Positions 31,372 to 44,885 of a stretch of DNA of 64,000 bases are shown in pieces. Every line of letters starts with the position of its first letter. Position 1 is the stretch's first letter. This DNA is from Polia nebulosa (taxonomy: Eukaryota; Arthropoda; Insecta; Lepidoptera; Noctuidae): NCBI GenBank assembly GCA_951329385.1, contig OX589600.1, positions 10,490,861 through 10,554,860 on the forward strand, written 5' to 3'. The notes under the pieces were generated by a model. The model had not been told where the DNA came from, did not search any database, and worked only from the letters and a program-made list of their open reading frames with translations. Position numbers and translations under genes: made by a program.

Positions 31372-31499
31372 GTATGTATGTATTTCTTGTTTCAGGGTAT
31401 GGACAGTGCGCTACAACACGTACCACGAACAGCTGCTGCTGACGGGCAGCTCAGACGCACGCGCGCTGCTCACTGCGGCCGCCAGCGTGTGCTGCGACC

Positions 31500-32487
31500 T
31501 CGACGACGACGGCAAGCGGGTCACGCAAGTGTGAGTACACCGGCTAACTAATATCAACCTTGTGGTGGTTGGCAAAAAGTTGACAATCCTTGGGAGGCCT
31601 GGTGTGTTGTGATGTCGACGACGACGGCAAGCGGGGCACGCAAGTGTGAGTACACCGGCTAACTAATATCCACGTTGTGGTGGTTGGCGAAAAGTTGACA
31701 ATACTTGGGAGACCTGGTGTGTTGTGATGTCGACGACGACGGCAAGTGGGTCACGCATGTGTGAGTACACCGACTAACTAATATCAACCTTGAGGTGGTT
31801 GGCGTAAAGTTGACAATCCTTGGGAGGCCTGGTGTGTTGTGATGTCGACGACGACGGCAAGCGGGTCACCCAAGTGTGAGTACACCGGCTAACTAATATC
31901 AACCTTGCGGTGGTTGGCGAAAAGTTGACAATCCTTGGGAGGCCTGGTGTGTTCTGATGTCGACGACGACGGCAAGCGGGTCACCCAAGTGTGTGTACAC
32001 AGGCTAACTAATATCAACCTTGAGGTGGTTGGCGTAAAGTTGACAATCCTTGGGAGGCCTGGTGTGTTGTGATGTCGACGACGACGGCAAGCGGGTCACC
32101 CAAGTGTGAGTACACCGGCTAACTAATATCAACCTTGCGGTGGTTGGCGAAAAGTTGACAATCCTTGGGAGGCCTGGTGTGTTCTGATGTCGACGACGAC
32201 GGCAAGCGGGTCACCCAAGTGTGTGTACACAGGCTAACTAATATCAACCTTGAGGTGGTTGGCGTAAAGTTGACAATCCTTGGGAGGCCTGGTGTGTTGT
32301 GATGTCGACGACGACGGCAAGCGGGTCACCCAAGTGTGAGTACACCGGCTAACCAATATCAACCTTGAGGTGATTGGCGTAAAGCTGACAATCCTTGGGA
32401 GGCCTGGTGTGTTGTGATGTCGACGACGACGGCAAGCGGGTCACGGAAGTGTGAGTACGTCGGCTTACTAATATCAACCTTAGCTAG
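31500..32487 (+). repeat. 115-bp minisatellite, unit B
   Basis: Nine units with the same alternation of variants as in A, so no unit was gained or lost since the duplication. This argues that the A/B split is recent relative to minisatellite turnover. Confidence 0.9.
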
Positions 32488-32660
32488 TTTTTTTTTTTTT
32501 TTTTTGGGGTTTGGGAAATCATCCTATGACTTCTTCCGCTCTAGGGTGGAGCGGAAGGGCGTGTCAGACTTACTGATTAAAACCCACCCCTGTTCCGCCC
32601 TGCCTTGAGTGCCCAGGGGCGAGGTAACTCTTTCGAATTTATCCTCCACCCCCGGGCAGA
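32488..32660 (-). mobile_element. SINE-like retroposon in EIPR1 intron 4, unit B
   Basis: As in A, but the T run is a few bases shorter and one site differs (TACTGATTAAAACCC against TACTGACTAAAACCC). The intron from here to 33584 shows nothing else. Confidence 0.72.
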
Positions 32661-34370
32661 ACCTTGAGCTAGTTGATATACAGTTGATTCGACATTGTTT
32701 TAATAGCCCCAGCGTTGATATTTATTGATCTGGGTAACCCATACTTTACTGCGCCTACGTCTACGAGTTCTATAAAGACGTTCTGTAAATAAGAGCATAA
32801 ACGCAGATAGATGTACGTGAATTTGAACTTTATTTTCAAGGATCGTTGTGTTGATATTTGTTTGGTTGGCTTACTGAACTTAACCAGGTTTGCGCCGGGT
32901 CTTATATCTGCTTATTACAATTTTTTCTAACTTGCCAACCCAACAGCTGAAAAGCAGACTCAGTTTTAACTAACCCAGCCGACGCCCGCTGCGAACGGTG
33001 GCAGGACACTTTTCCCCCACCCGCTAACTACTTAAGGTGCAGTTATACAACTTTTAAAGGTTTTTAATTGAACATCACGTCTAAACGACTTGTCGTATTT
33101 CTTTGAAAAAAATATATGTTACTCTAGACTATTTCCGTCGTAATTTGATCCGAGAATATTTGAAATAATATTTTTATAACATAGTGTAATTAATTTGTGA
33201 AGTTATGTCTAACACGGATAAAAAATTGAGAATCACGCAAAACATATAAAGCGTATTTCTAAGAAACTTTCACCATTTTAAAGATTATTTAATTATTCAT
33301 AATTTAGTCTCAGTGTTTTAGTTTAATCAAATCAAATCATTTTTATTTCAGGCCTAATGACCCATATAAAAAAAAATATATAAATATTACAAAATTAAAT
33401 TATTAGATTATCATTAAATTCTATTAATTAATTTAAAAATTGTTACAAAATTATTTCTTGCATTATTAAATAAGGTAAATGTTGCTGGAATATTAATTGC
33501 CCTAAACGAAGAAATAATTTGCTTCGTATATTTCCCTTTTTTTTTCTGTAAGTAAATAAATCGTGATGTTTGTCTACCTTCTAGTTTGGAAGACGGCGTG
33601 CTTCAATCGTATGAACAGCACGAAGACTCCGTGTACTGCGCAGAGTGGAGCGCCTCGGAGCCCTGGACCTTCGCCTCGCTGAGCTACGACGCGAGGCTGG
33701 TGCTATCTCGTGTACCCAGGCATTTTAAATACAAAATCCTACTGTAACTTACTTTTAACTAAATAAATTAGTTTAGATCGAACTCTAACTTTGGTAGAAA
33801 GAGCCGAACTGAGAGATAATTTTAGATACTGCTTCTGCCAACTTTCTTCAAGGTTATTCAATTCCGAAAATTGAATTTTGATCTTTATGAAATGTCCAAG
33901 TTCTTTTTTGGGAATTTATTATGATTTCCTTGATTAAAGTTGTTCATTTCCATGGGCTCGAGGAGGCGATTCCAAAAATATAACTCCCTAAAATAAAGAA
34001 AATAATAAATTGAATGGAAATTGCATGAAATCAATAATTGAACTAACTGCCACCATCATGCATCAGACTTTTTTTATTGTTGCTTTGCTTCAGTTCGGAA
34101 ACGTTCGGTAAGTATCGTAATTTGTCGCCTTGTGAAAAAGATAACGGAGAAGTCATTGGATGATTTCCCACACCAAAAAAAAAACATACTCTTAGATAAA
34201 TTTAAATTAAATATAAGAACAAGATTATAGATTGAGTTAGGTAGGGTAGGCAGTGTCTTTCTGAAACGTATGCCACTGGGCAGAAGCAGTATTTAAAATA
34301 TGACCACACATATCGGTTACACCCTGTATAATTCGAGATAATTTGAATCCATCGCCACCAACTCAAGTAT

Positions 34371-34820
34371 CCGTACCTCTGGTGGTACGGTGGGCATTTT
34401 AAAGTTAAACGATACCACCAGGTAATAGTGTTGTATCACTAGTTAATTAAAACCACTTTTGCCAACAATTTACTAAATATATACTGATTGCAAATCAAAT
34501 ATGAATCAGAAACTTTACCGTTGCGACGTACGTTGTCCAAGAGCGAGCGAAGCGAGCTCGGGAATTGAGGGCACCCCGACACGGACAGATTAGGTTCGAA
34601 GGGGATGACGGAGGTTACAGTAAGCGAGCGAACGCAGCCCCCGTCTTTTCTTTAAACCCTTCAGACAGAAACAGCCCCGCCCAGCGGAGCTCCGTCAACC
34701 TACCTTATAATTAATGAATGAGTCATTAACATATGCAAGATAACAGTTTTTAATTTCCTGTCCCTTCATACAGTGGTATCGTTTAACTTTAAAATACCCA
34801 CCGTACCACCAGAGGTACGG
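34371..34820. mobile_element. 450-bp MITE with 47-bp inverted repeats, unit B
   Basis: Arms at 34371-34417 and 34774-34820, with the same core as in A. From 33748 to 34370 only the EIPR1 3' flank and a short SINE-like tail are seen. Confidence 0.73.
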
Positions 34821-35098
34821 CCAGAGGTACGGTGGGTTTGCAGTGTTTGTCTTGTACCTCTATCAGAAGTAGTTGTCCCAAAGTTTTGTCGTTCTGCATG
34901 TAAGTGTCCTTTGGTATAAGAAGGATTAAACACTGGCTGGATGTTATAATTTAAGCAAACTGATGGAATAAAATTCAGATATCTGTATTTCATGTTTGTA
35001 CTTATTAGTTTTATCCTGCACATTTAATTAATTTTAGATTATCGCTTCGCATTCCATATTTTGTTTGCATGTATTTTAACTGTAAGATGTAAAAAAAA

Positions 35099-35347
35099 AC
35101 AGGCTAAGTGCGTGTCGGACTTCGCACATTTAGGGTACCGTACCAAATCGATTTGGAAGGAATTATCAAAGAAAAAATCTGATTTATCAATAAAAATTAT
35201 CACCAAATTTCAAGGTCATAGGTCAATGGGAAGTTAAAAAATTCTTCAGAAAATAATTTTGTGACAGAAGACGGACAGACAGACGGACACGTGATTGACA
35301 GCAATAGGGCTCCGTTTGGAACCTTCGGGTACGGAACCCTAAAAATT
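35099..35347. repeat. Dispersed repeat (GGAACCCTAAAAA type), unit B
   Basis: As 18194-18429 but with an extra GACAGACAGACG block near 35275, which is closer to the family's usual GACGGACAGACAGAC phrase. Copy A has probably lost it by slippage. Confidence 0.6.
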
Positions 35348-35422
35348 AAGTATAATGAATAATTAAAAACGATATTTATAGATATAACTTTTATTTACAA
35401 CTAAAATATCGCAATCACAAAA

Positions 35423-38400
35423 TCAAAATTCAACATAATTGGCAAAACTGCCGAGGAATCCATACACTTTCGAAGGAGGCGTGCCCATAATGAGGTCGCA
35501 TATCGCTCTTCTAGCTATCGAATTGTTAGAGTAAGTGCCAAGGATGTGAATTTTTGAGTCTGCCAACACTATCTTGGTGTTGGTGATGTTCTCTATGGTG
35601 AACTTTGTACGGCCAGCCTTTCCTGCGATGCGGCCAATGGCGCGTCTCAAATGGTCGCCGTTCAGAGTTTTTACGTCTTTAACTTCGAAACATTCGACAA
35701 ACAATTCATCTAGTCGGAGGAGGGCGAGCGCGTCGTCGACATCGAAGCCGTAGATGAAAGCCTGGAAGAAGGAAGTGATTTTTATACTCGTAAAAAAACT
35801 ATTATAATTTTCACTTTTTAGTTGTAGGTACCCCAGAACTAAAACAAAAAATTAAAGTTATCTCGAATTAACTCCAATATCATGGAATTTGAACATAATT
35901 GGAGAAAATCAAAACATCATTACATACATTTTTTTTGTTTTTGTTGATTTTTTCAAAAAGCGCTGAATCAATTTCAATAAAATTTATATGGGACCACACC
36001 TCAGGAGTATACTCTTTCGAATAAAAACACTTTGAAAATCGGTCCACAATAGCTGAACGGAACTGGATTTCAACATGGGTAGACTATGATCTGGATTAGA
36101 ATATACGATCATTTTTGACCCAGTATTAGGATGTTATTACACCAATTGATCGGTCGATTGGTGTAATAACACCCTGAGGTTCCTGTTTGGCCATTTCTAA
36201 TTTTCATGGAGGTGAAGTAGTGCCTACAAAAGTTATATTGTTATATAATAATACTAATTTTTAAATTTTTTTGAATGAACCTACTGCTTTCTTTAAAATT
36301 TTGCGAAAGGCCAGTTTGGCTCAGCATTATCATTGTTGCAGCTACAGACTTCCAAAGTCCACTGCTGGTCATAAAACATAATCAAGAATAGATTAGGTAG
36401 ATTTATATTAAACCCAATATTTCGGTTAAAGCCCAGTTAACGGGTTAAAACCTAGTTGGTTGCCCAATTTATTGCAAGAATCATTTTGTCAAGAGTATGT
36501 TATTTTGATTTTTTTTTAATTTGCCCCTCTTTAGAAATTACTCCTGTACCATGGGTGCGTTTACAAACATGTAAACTCACATTATACAAGACACCCAAAC
36601 GCGGAACAACTATCTGTAAGCTTTACAATAATAAATAATTGTTTGATGCGGGAATTGAACCCGCACAACGCAGCACAGCAGCCAATCGCTCAACCACTGC
36701 GCCAACCGTCGGCAATAATTATAGTGACGTAATTTATTTACCATAACAAAATCGGCAGCTTTCTGAAGATTGGCAATGTCTTTAGTTTCTGGTCCAACCT
36801 TGATCTCGACATTCCTGGTGTTGGTGTTGAATATGACTTGCAGAAGTAAATGTTCCACTATTGGGGTGACGATCTTTAACCAATTCTCTTTAAGAGGCGT
36901 GTATCTGGAATAAAACGAGTTAGGCTTAGTAATATAGAATAAAATAAATAAATAATATTATTTAAAAGATGGAAAGATAACTCTACATATTGAAGAAAGC
37001 TTAGAAACTTGTCGCGTTTTTTTTATATGAGTTTTCCATGTATGCTTCCTATCAAGATGCATGCCTAAATACTTTGCTGAGTCGATTTCGGTATTTTTTC
37101 AGGGCCATACCTTACATTAATAATTTCCCCCTTGTACTTTATTTCCAGTCTTTTCTATCAAAAGTGTGGCCTATATGGAATCATTACCCTGGTCCGTGAA
37201 AATGGTAAGTCCATTTCATCGGGGTAATGATTCCATAGACATTCATTGATATATCAACGCACAGCCTTAACCGCTGGTCCTAGAGACATGTAATTTGGAA
37301 GGTGTGTTCTTTATAAAGAGTAGGTATCCACTAAGAAAGGGTTTTTCGAAATTCAACCCTTAAGGGGGTAAAAGTTTATGGTAGGAGGTTTGTTTGGGTG
37401 TTTCTGTTTGGTTCAGGCTCATCTTCTGTCAGGTCAATCTGTAAGCCATTGTAGCTATTGGTAGTTTTAATTGTTTCAGGAGATGGCGATTCCGATAATT
37501 TATTTCGATTATTGCCTCTAGCTGTTGGAACTCTGCCATTCTGGAGGACAAGGTGTATCATTGGTGTTGTTGGTTTGTGTCTGAAGTGCTTTATTCACGA
37601 TTCATCTTGCTGTAACGTCCTGCCAAGGCCATGCACGATGCACGATGCAAAAGTACCATGAATAGGCTTGACGTACATCAATAATTATTATTAATCGACG
37701 TATGTCAAGCCTATTCATGGTACTTTTGCATCATGCATGGTGCATGGCCTTAGCGGGACGTACAGCAAGATGGGTCATGAATAAAGCGCTTGACTTTTCT
37801 GTTCTTTTGTTGAGGGACCTGTGTTGGTAGTTTCAAGCTGTGGTTTATTTCCCATGGATTGGCTTCTTCATAAACAAGCCAGGGTGGATAGTTTGTTGAA
37901 CAAATCGGTTTCCAGTAGTATTGATTGACAGGATGCCTGGTTACTCACATCCACATGGCCTTGGCTAGTTTTATTCTGAGGTTGCAAAACATTGCCCCCC
38001 TCAGAGTACGTCGGGCAACTTGAGTCAAGCTCAGGGATTTTCCGGCCCGGCCAGTACCCTCTTGGGGTAGTATCTCTTGTGGTCTTGCTTTCATTTTCTT
38101 TTGGTGGGAAAAATATTAGCAAGCGCTTCTCGAGTGCTTACCTCCCGTTCATTTCACGGTAGCCTGGTAAGGTTACTTTGATAACTGAGTCGCGCCGCGC
38201 AGAAACCGGACGAGTGCAAAGAAGGTCCTGACCGGCACCCACGCGAAGCGACTCAGGTGACCGTCGCCCTGCTTCGGCGTATACGATTACTTAAGTTTAT
38301 TAAAAGGGTGAGACAGGACAATTGGTCGTAATTTAGCTATATCTAAGTATTCATAGTAGAGTTACCTGTGAGCTGGGACTGTAATTTTTCTCATATTCTC

Positions 38401-38580
38401 CTTAGATTCGTTTGGCTCAGCACTTTTCTTCTCCGCGTTCGACCGACTGTCCATTCCATCGCCAGATTCTAAGACAGCCCTACGCTTTATATTTTTTCGC
38501 TTCACTGTCTTCTTGGCAGGCAAAAACTCGTCCTCACTTATGTTTGCTGTGTCCATCATTGGTTCAGTTTTTTCAGTCAT
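35423..38580 (-). CDS. PNO1: PNO1, KH-domain 40S ribosome assembly factor, copy B
   Basis: Exons 38580-38366, 36904-36742 and 35761-35423 give the same 239-residue protein as copy A as far as I compared them; the first- and third-exon translations are identical. Splice sites are unchanged (GTAACT and GTAAAT donors; TTCCAG acceptors). The polyadenylation signal is at 35390-35395. The upstream region differs from A by small deletions near 38647 (GTGGC lost) and 38669. Nothing in the sequence says which copy is expressed. With two intact copies, dosage or later divergence is possible. Confidence 0.92.
36537..36720 (-). mobile_element. tRNA-derived SINE-like element, unit B
   Basis: Box A and box B as in A. 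One base near the head differs (GTCGGCAATAATT against GTCGTCAATAATT). Confidence 0.58.
37585..37795. mobile_element. Foldback (palindromic) element in PNO1 intron 1, unit B
   Basis: Two arms of about 95 bp: left 37585-37677 (AAGTGCTTTATTCACGATTC ... GGCTTGACGTAC) and right 37698-37795 (GTATGTCAAGCCTATTCATG ... AGCGCTT), with an AT-rich loop of about 20 bp (ATCAATAATTATTATTAATC). Arms match with scattered differences. This is the fuller state of the element truncated in unit A. Introns here contain no other gene. Confidence 0.75.
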
Positions 38581-39307
38581 GTTGATAAGTTTAAATAACA
38601 CGAGTACCTAATTCAAGATATTTTGTTGTAAAATAATTTCACACGCACTTTTATGAAGCACAGAAGAACTATTTACTATTTAGTCAACGTCAAATCAAAT
38701 TTTAAACTGTTCAGAAGGCTAATTCACGTAATAATGCAGTTGCAGTTAAGTCTAAGTTATAAACAGTATTCTTGTAAGCTTTGAACTGCACGTAAGCTGC
38801 GTCAACTGCACGACATCACGCACGACCACAGAATACTTAAACTCCTAACGGAGCGCGCGACAACGAAACTCTACCAAACTTCCCTACGGTGTGGCCACAT
38901 GAGAGAAAAAATATTACCCACTAAATAGTCGAATAGAATCGATTACATTTCAATGAATATAATGTTATTATAATAGTACCCCAGAACAGATTTTAGTGTT
39001 TTTCTTACCATTTAAACAAACAATTATACTTTGATTTCAAAGACATATTTCGCTAATATTTGGCTGAATGATAGTCTATTGTTGCCCCATAAAAATAAAA
39101 CTGACAAAATAACAGGCGCCCGCCAGGGAGTTTTTGGCGGGCTTTTCTCGAGTGCAGTTCAGTGGCTGTTTTAATTATACGTTTATTGATTCCTAGTGGA
39201 TATTGTGATGTAAAATTGGTGTAGTTTTGTGTCTCAAGACAATATGTGGAATCATTGAAACAGGCGTGATCTCGGTAAAATAGAGCTGAGAATTTTATTG
39301 TACCTCA
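38581..39307. other. PNO1 upstream region, unit B
   Basis: Counterpart of 21578-22312 with small indels and single-base changes. No promoter element can be fixed with confidence. Confidence 0.5.
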
Positions 39308-42300
39308 GTGAAGTTTGCCGAGAAGGCTGACTCGACACATTTGTTGTCAATTACTGCAAAAAACATTAGAATGTGTTACATCTGCATTCTTATATTCCTG
39401 AAGAACAAGGCAATCAACAACTCAAGGAATCCAAACGTAACCAAAACTCTAATAATAAAAGGAATCTATCCGAATCCCCTGAGAACACCAACGGATCCTT
39501 AAGAAAAAGTAATACCCAAAACCCTTCGAAAAAACAAAATGCAAATATCCAGCAATACATGCTAAAAAACCCTAGCCAGAAAAAGGACTTGCCTTCAATT
39601 TCCACGCACGTAGATAACACCTCTACTGTGCTTACACAACCAAACCTGAATATAAAGTATTGATATAAAGCGACCTCTCCACAACAGCCCCCAATACGGC
39701 CGGTCACCGCGGGGACTAACGACCACAACCCTCCACTCAACTCACTCTACATATGTACATACAATGCACGATCCCTACTCTCTAACGAACGGCTTCTAGA
39801 GTTCAAAGACGCTATCTCAAAAATAAACTATGATATTATTGGACTCGCCGAGGTACGCAGAACAGGCTACAAAATACTGGAAGACAATGATCACATATTC
39901 TGCCACTATGGTGAAACCAAAGGCCGTCACGGTGTGGGATTTCTACTAAAAAAATATCTTATAGAAAACATTGAAAGCTTTATTGCAATCTCAGAAAGAA
40001 CATTCATATTAAATTTGAAATTAGAAAGAACAGACATCTCTATTATACAAGCTTATGCGCCTACCAGCACTGCGAGCGATGATGAGTCTGACATCTTCTA
40101 CAACCAGCTACAAGAAGCTCTAGAAAAAAGCTACAAAAATGTCATTTTAATGGGCGACTTCAACGCATGCATTGGACAACGCCAGCTGGAGGAAGAAAGA
40201 ACTCTAGGATTATACTGTTACGGCAACCGGAATACAAGAGGCGAAAAACTAGTACAATTTGCTCTTCAGAATAATCTAACTGTAATCAACAGCATATTCA
40301 AAAAGAATACTAAGAATATGTGGACATGGATGTCACCTATAGAAACTAAATATCAACTCGACTATATTATGTCTAATACAAAAGAAAAGTTGACGAACAT
40401 AGATATTATAAACCAACTCAATTTCCCAAGCGACCACCGCCTTTTATGAAGCGAGTTTCAAATATCAACAACCAAAAAATCTAGAGTAAAATATAACATT
40501 GTACTTTGAAAACAATAGATGATGAAAATCTAAAACAGAGAATACAAGAAATCGAGTTATCAACATGCGCAAATACAGAAATGTACCATTCAAATATAAA
40601 AAAAGCTATAACTGAATCCATAAATACTATAAAGAAAACAATAAATAAATCAAGACAAATTATATCCGAAGACACAAGATTACTATTGAACAGGAGGAAA
40701 GATCTACAAAATAATAAAGCACGAAAAAAAGAAGAAAAACAGGAACTTAGTAACCTATATAAAAGTATACACAAAAGAATCAAGAAAGAGTACGAAACCG
40801 ACAGACTGAAAATACTAGAAAAACATATATCTGACACTGGAAGTCTGAAGAAAGGATACAAAGAGCTAAATTTGAAAAAAACGTGGATCCCGACTGTGAA
40901 GGAAAAATCGTCTGATAGAGAAATATTTTCGAGGTCAAAAATAATAGAGACAGCCACTAACTTCTACAAGGATTTATATTGTAGAAAATATAACTCTCCA
41001 AATAACCATCTATGTGAAATATCAAGAAACGGACCATCTTCTCATCCACCACCACTAAAAAGATTCACAAATAACGAAATCCTTATAAAAATTGAATCTT
41101 TAAAGAAAGGTAAAAGTAGTGACCCTGACAACATACCCAACGAAATAATCATAGCAGGAAGATATGTACTGACACCCTATTTAACAGCACTTTTTAATAA
41201 AGCACTAGACTCTAGACAGATTCCAAAAGAATGGGCCAAATCTGACATCATTTTAGTTTATAAAAAAGGAGATCCTGCAATTATTGCAAATTACCGACCA
41301 ATAAGCCTACAACCATGCCTCTACAAGTTATTCGCCTCATGCTTAGAACGACGCATATCAGAAATCACTGAAAAATTCCAACCAGTAGAACAGGCCGGCT
41401 TCAGGAAATCTTTCTCAACAATGGATCATATTCACGTTTTAGAGCAAATAATATAAAAAACTTTTTTACAAAAAAAAAGACCCGACTTCCAAAAAAAGTG
41501 CAAAATAACTTTAATTTCGGAAGTCGGTGTTCCTGTTTTGTGTCTTCGTTTTTTGACACCGACTTCCGAAATTAAAGTTATTTTGCACTTTTTTTGGAAG
41601 TCGGTTCTATTTTTTTGTAAAAAAGTTTTTTATTTTTCACTTTTTAGTTGAAATTCCCCATTAAACTGTGTTAACAATTCATAGACATACGATAGCAGCA
41701 ATCGCGGTTGATTTGCAGTCAATTTTTGAAGAGTTCCGTTGTCTGTCTCCGAAACCCATCATCAGATCTTTTTGAAATTTAAATGGGACCATTTCGGAAT
41801 AAACCCCTTTCGAATAAAAAAAGAATTTTGCAAATCCGTCAATATATTATGACGGAGTTATGCCCGAACATACATAAAAAAAAAAATACAAACATCCGAA
41901 TTGATAACCTCCTCCTTTTTCGAAGTCGGTTAAAAAATACGAGGAACAAAGACGTCCCTTATACTGTGCATTCATCGACTATGCCAAAGTTTTTGATTCA
42001 ATCTCCCACTCTAGCATATGGAAAGCTCTACACGAATGTAATAGGTATGCCATTAGAAACAATTGAACTGATACAAGATATCTATAAAAAAAGCACTATC
42101 CGAGTGAAACTAGATAAAACTGGCCCCGAAATAGACATCTGCAGAGGTGTAAGACAAGGCGACCCCTTATCCCCGACATTATTTATAACTGTTTTACAAT
42201 ACATCATGAAACAACTCAATTGGTCCAAAAGAGGTATAAATATTAAAGGAAGTTACATTAGCAACCTACGTTTCGCAGATGACATCGTATTGTTCTCAGA

Positions 42301-43027
42301 AACCGCATCACAACTTGAAGAAATGATTAACGAACTTAACTACGTCAGTCGCAATATTGGTCTGGAATTAAATATTGAAAAAACTAAAATCATGTGTAAC
42401 GAGACTCAAAGACCCATATTTGTGGAGAGTTGACAGTTGGAGTATGTTCAAGAATACATATAATTTGGCAAACAAATATCTTTCTCAAAATCAAGACACC
42501 GTGACGAATTAAAGAGACGTATTAAAATGACATGGAACAAGTTCTGGAGCCACAAAGAAGTTTTAAAATCTGATCTACCTTTACATTAAAAAATAAAGTC
42601 CTAGACTCATGTCTTTTACCTTGCCTCTCATATGCAAGTCAAACCTGGATTTATATTATGCACACGAAGGAAAGAATTCAAAAATGCCAAAGAGCCATGG
42701 AGAGAAGCATTCTTAACTTGAAACTCAGAGACAAAAAACAACACAGCGAGATAGAGAAAGGACAAAAGTTATTGATGCGTTAACACACTGCAAGAAACTT
42801 AAATGGAAGTGGGCTGGTCACATTGCACGTCAGAATAAAGAGAGATGGACTAGAAAAATTACTGCATGGACTGGTCCCCCCGGAAAAAGGAAAAGAGGTC
42901 GCCCCCTGGAAAGATGGGCAGACGAACTAATAAAATTCACTAACAACGACTGGATGAGAACAGCCCAAGATAGGAAAAAGTGGAGTGACATGGAGGAGGC
43001 CTATACTCGTCGAGAGGTCCATAACTA
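39308..43027 (+). pseudogene. RTE-like LINE, copy B (decayed)
   Basis: Same structure and same in-frame TGA as copy A. The linker/RT frame 40506-41456 is continuous here for 316 codons (in A an A-run loses one base), so B preserves this part better. Conversely the C-terminal frame is broken near 42753 (GAGATAGAGAAAGG against GAGATAAGAGAAAGG), where A is open. The endonuclease frame is 39934-40449 and the RT FADD is near 42275. Different lesions in A and B show independent decay after the duplication. Confidence 0.8.
41457..41932. mobile_element. Hairpin-bearing element in LINE RT domain, unit B
   Basis: Same insertion as 24460-24935, with the same hairpin arms and TAAAAAA flanks. Confidence 0.7.
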
Positions 43028-43442
43028 AAGTTATGTTTAAAAAAAAAGATGTATTATTACTACTAAGGAATTAAAGAGGCTTAAATAAATAAATAAATAA
43101 AAAACATCTGCATTCTAATGGAAAAAAAAAGGAAAAATACACTACTAAAGACGAGGCGGTATGGTTTATGACCTTAGCCTGCCCGAGAAAGGGCGAGGAA
43201 AAAAAAATAGGCGCCCGCCACCCGCCAATGACGCGAAAGTTAAAATTCAAAACAGTTCCTACAATTAAAAAACTTATACTTTGATTGATGGTAAGCATTT
43301 ACTATATTATAATAAAATGATTTTAAGGATGTAGGTACAGTGAAGTTTACGAAGAAGTAGCAGTTTCAATTCCTTTCATGAAAGTTTCATCTTTTTTCAG
43401 TAGTCTTCACGCTCACGCAAACGCTTTTCTGTGCGGTAAATT

Positions 43443-43860
43443 GAACTGCTGGATGAATATTTGGAGGGCCACGGGGACCTCGCCCGTGGCCGACTAAAAT
43501 CTACAGAGGGTAGTGCCCCTCACATCACGCCTTTGGTCAGAGTGCGACAACACACTGAATGCCAAAGCAGACGGGGGTCAAAGAACTTCCAAAGAGTGGA
43601 GCAAGGTCTGTTAGATTCTATCTATAGATATTGTACCTGTGTATTGGTACATTATACTTGGGTAAATAACTAGATTTATAATATTTTTAGTGGTATACAG
43701 ACTCAACCGAATCAAGCAGATTCGGCAAATTCAAAGGGGTACAAAGATATGGTAAAATGGCTGATGCCATGAACAGAGTGACTGATGCAGCAACCACATC
43801 AGCTGTTACACAGTGCCGCATAGCAGAAGCACTGAAAAATATAAATAGTCCCACGGTAAT
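43443..43860 (+). pseudogene. Harbinger Myb/SANT-like remnant, unit C
   Basis: Has the A/B-type extra C after KSTEGSA and also a 15-bp deletion near 43703 (the ACAAGTGCCGCTTGC of A is gone), which removes part of the DYKCRLL segment. Confidence 0.5.
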
Positions 43861-44037
43861 AACATTCTCCTTTTTTTGCAGACAACCAATTTTCAACTGA
43901 CTATAGTTGTATATTATGTTTATAAATCCTAATAGAAACTATACTGCAGTAATTTTCTTTTTAGGCAAGACAGCGCAGGTGGCAGGCTTCTTCAGATAAA
44001 GAATAAAACAAGCAGATTACAATATTATCACCTTTTT

Positions 44038-44853
44038 AACCGACGAAAAAAAAAGGAGGAGGTTCTCAATTGGACCGTACATGTATATATAATTTTTTTT
44101 TTTTTTTGTGTATGTTCAGCTCTCACTCCGTCATTTATGAACCGATTTGGATGATTCTTTTTTTGTTAGATAGAGTATACCTCAAGGGTGGTCCCATGTC
44201 AAGGAAATCAGGATCTGATGATGGAATTCTGATAAAATTGAGAGAAAACCTCAAAAATTGTGGGCACGTTTAGCGTTTCTGTATGTATGTTAGGCCCTCA
44301 CTCCGTTATTTATGAACCGATTTTGATGATTCTTTTTTTGTTAGATAGGGTATACCTCATGGGTGGCCCCATGTCAAGGACATCAGGATCTGATCATGGG
44401 ATCCTGATAAAATCCAGAGAAAACCTCGCAAATTGGCCACGAATATTGTTTCTGTTTACTTTTCACAACTTAAACAGGTATTTGTATTTAGAAATCATCA
44501 CATCATGAAACTGAGCTGATGATGGAAACCATACCTTTCCTAAACAGTAGAAGTTAGATATAAAAACTGGTTTTAGTGACAAATACCACTTAATATGCTT
44601 TGAAGAAAAGACGTCTTTACAATATTGGAGGTAACCTCAACTGGTCAATGTCCTGGGAACTTCATGGAAGGATGGTTACATCATCAGCTCAGTGGCAAGA
44701 GGAATGATGAAGGATTAGAAATTAGCCCTCAGAGTGTTAAAAGATGATGCGAGCCACAGTAAATCATAAAATAAAAAAACCGACGAAAAAGAACTAAAAA
44801 TCAAGACTTAAAAGGTTTATTTATTTTTTGCTTTTTAGTTCTTTTTCGTCGGT
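44038..44853. mobile_element. AACCGACG inverted-repeat element, unit C
   Basis: As in A and B, but the right end reads GTCGGTAAA in place of GTCGGTTAA. Confidence 0.58.
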
Positions 44854-44885
44854 AAATTTTTTGTATTTACAAAAATAAATAAAAA

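Larger units (their letters stand above)
29192..33747 (+). pseudogene. EIPR1: EIPR1 C-terminal exons, copy B, probable pseudogene
   Basis: Exons at 29192-29377, 29661-29785, 31076-31185, 31396-31530 and 33585-33747, with the same splice sites as copy A. The 8-bp insertion in exon 3 (AAGTCAGG after TACAGG, about 31134-31141) and the retroposon at its acceptor are both present, so the frame breaks in the same way and a stop follows in exon 4. These lesions were shared before duplication. Upstream exons are again absent between the LINE of unit A and 29192, so no complete EIPR1 can be assembled from this window. The stop codon is at 33745-33747. Confidence 0.85.
26090..43072. repeat. Tandem segmental duplication, unit B (about 17 kb)
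   Basis: Direct repeat of unit A with the same content and order. Offsets from A run from 16,931 at the left end to about 17,000 at the right. The (TAAA)n run at the start is shorter than in A and C, and the 7-bp (CCACCCG) in GCCCGCCACCCGCCAATGAC is missing. Features below give only what differs from A. Confidence 0.92.
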
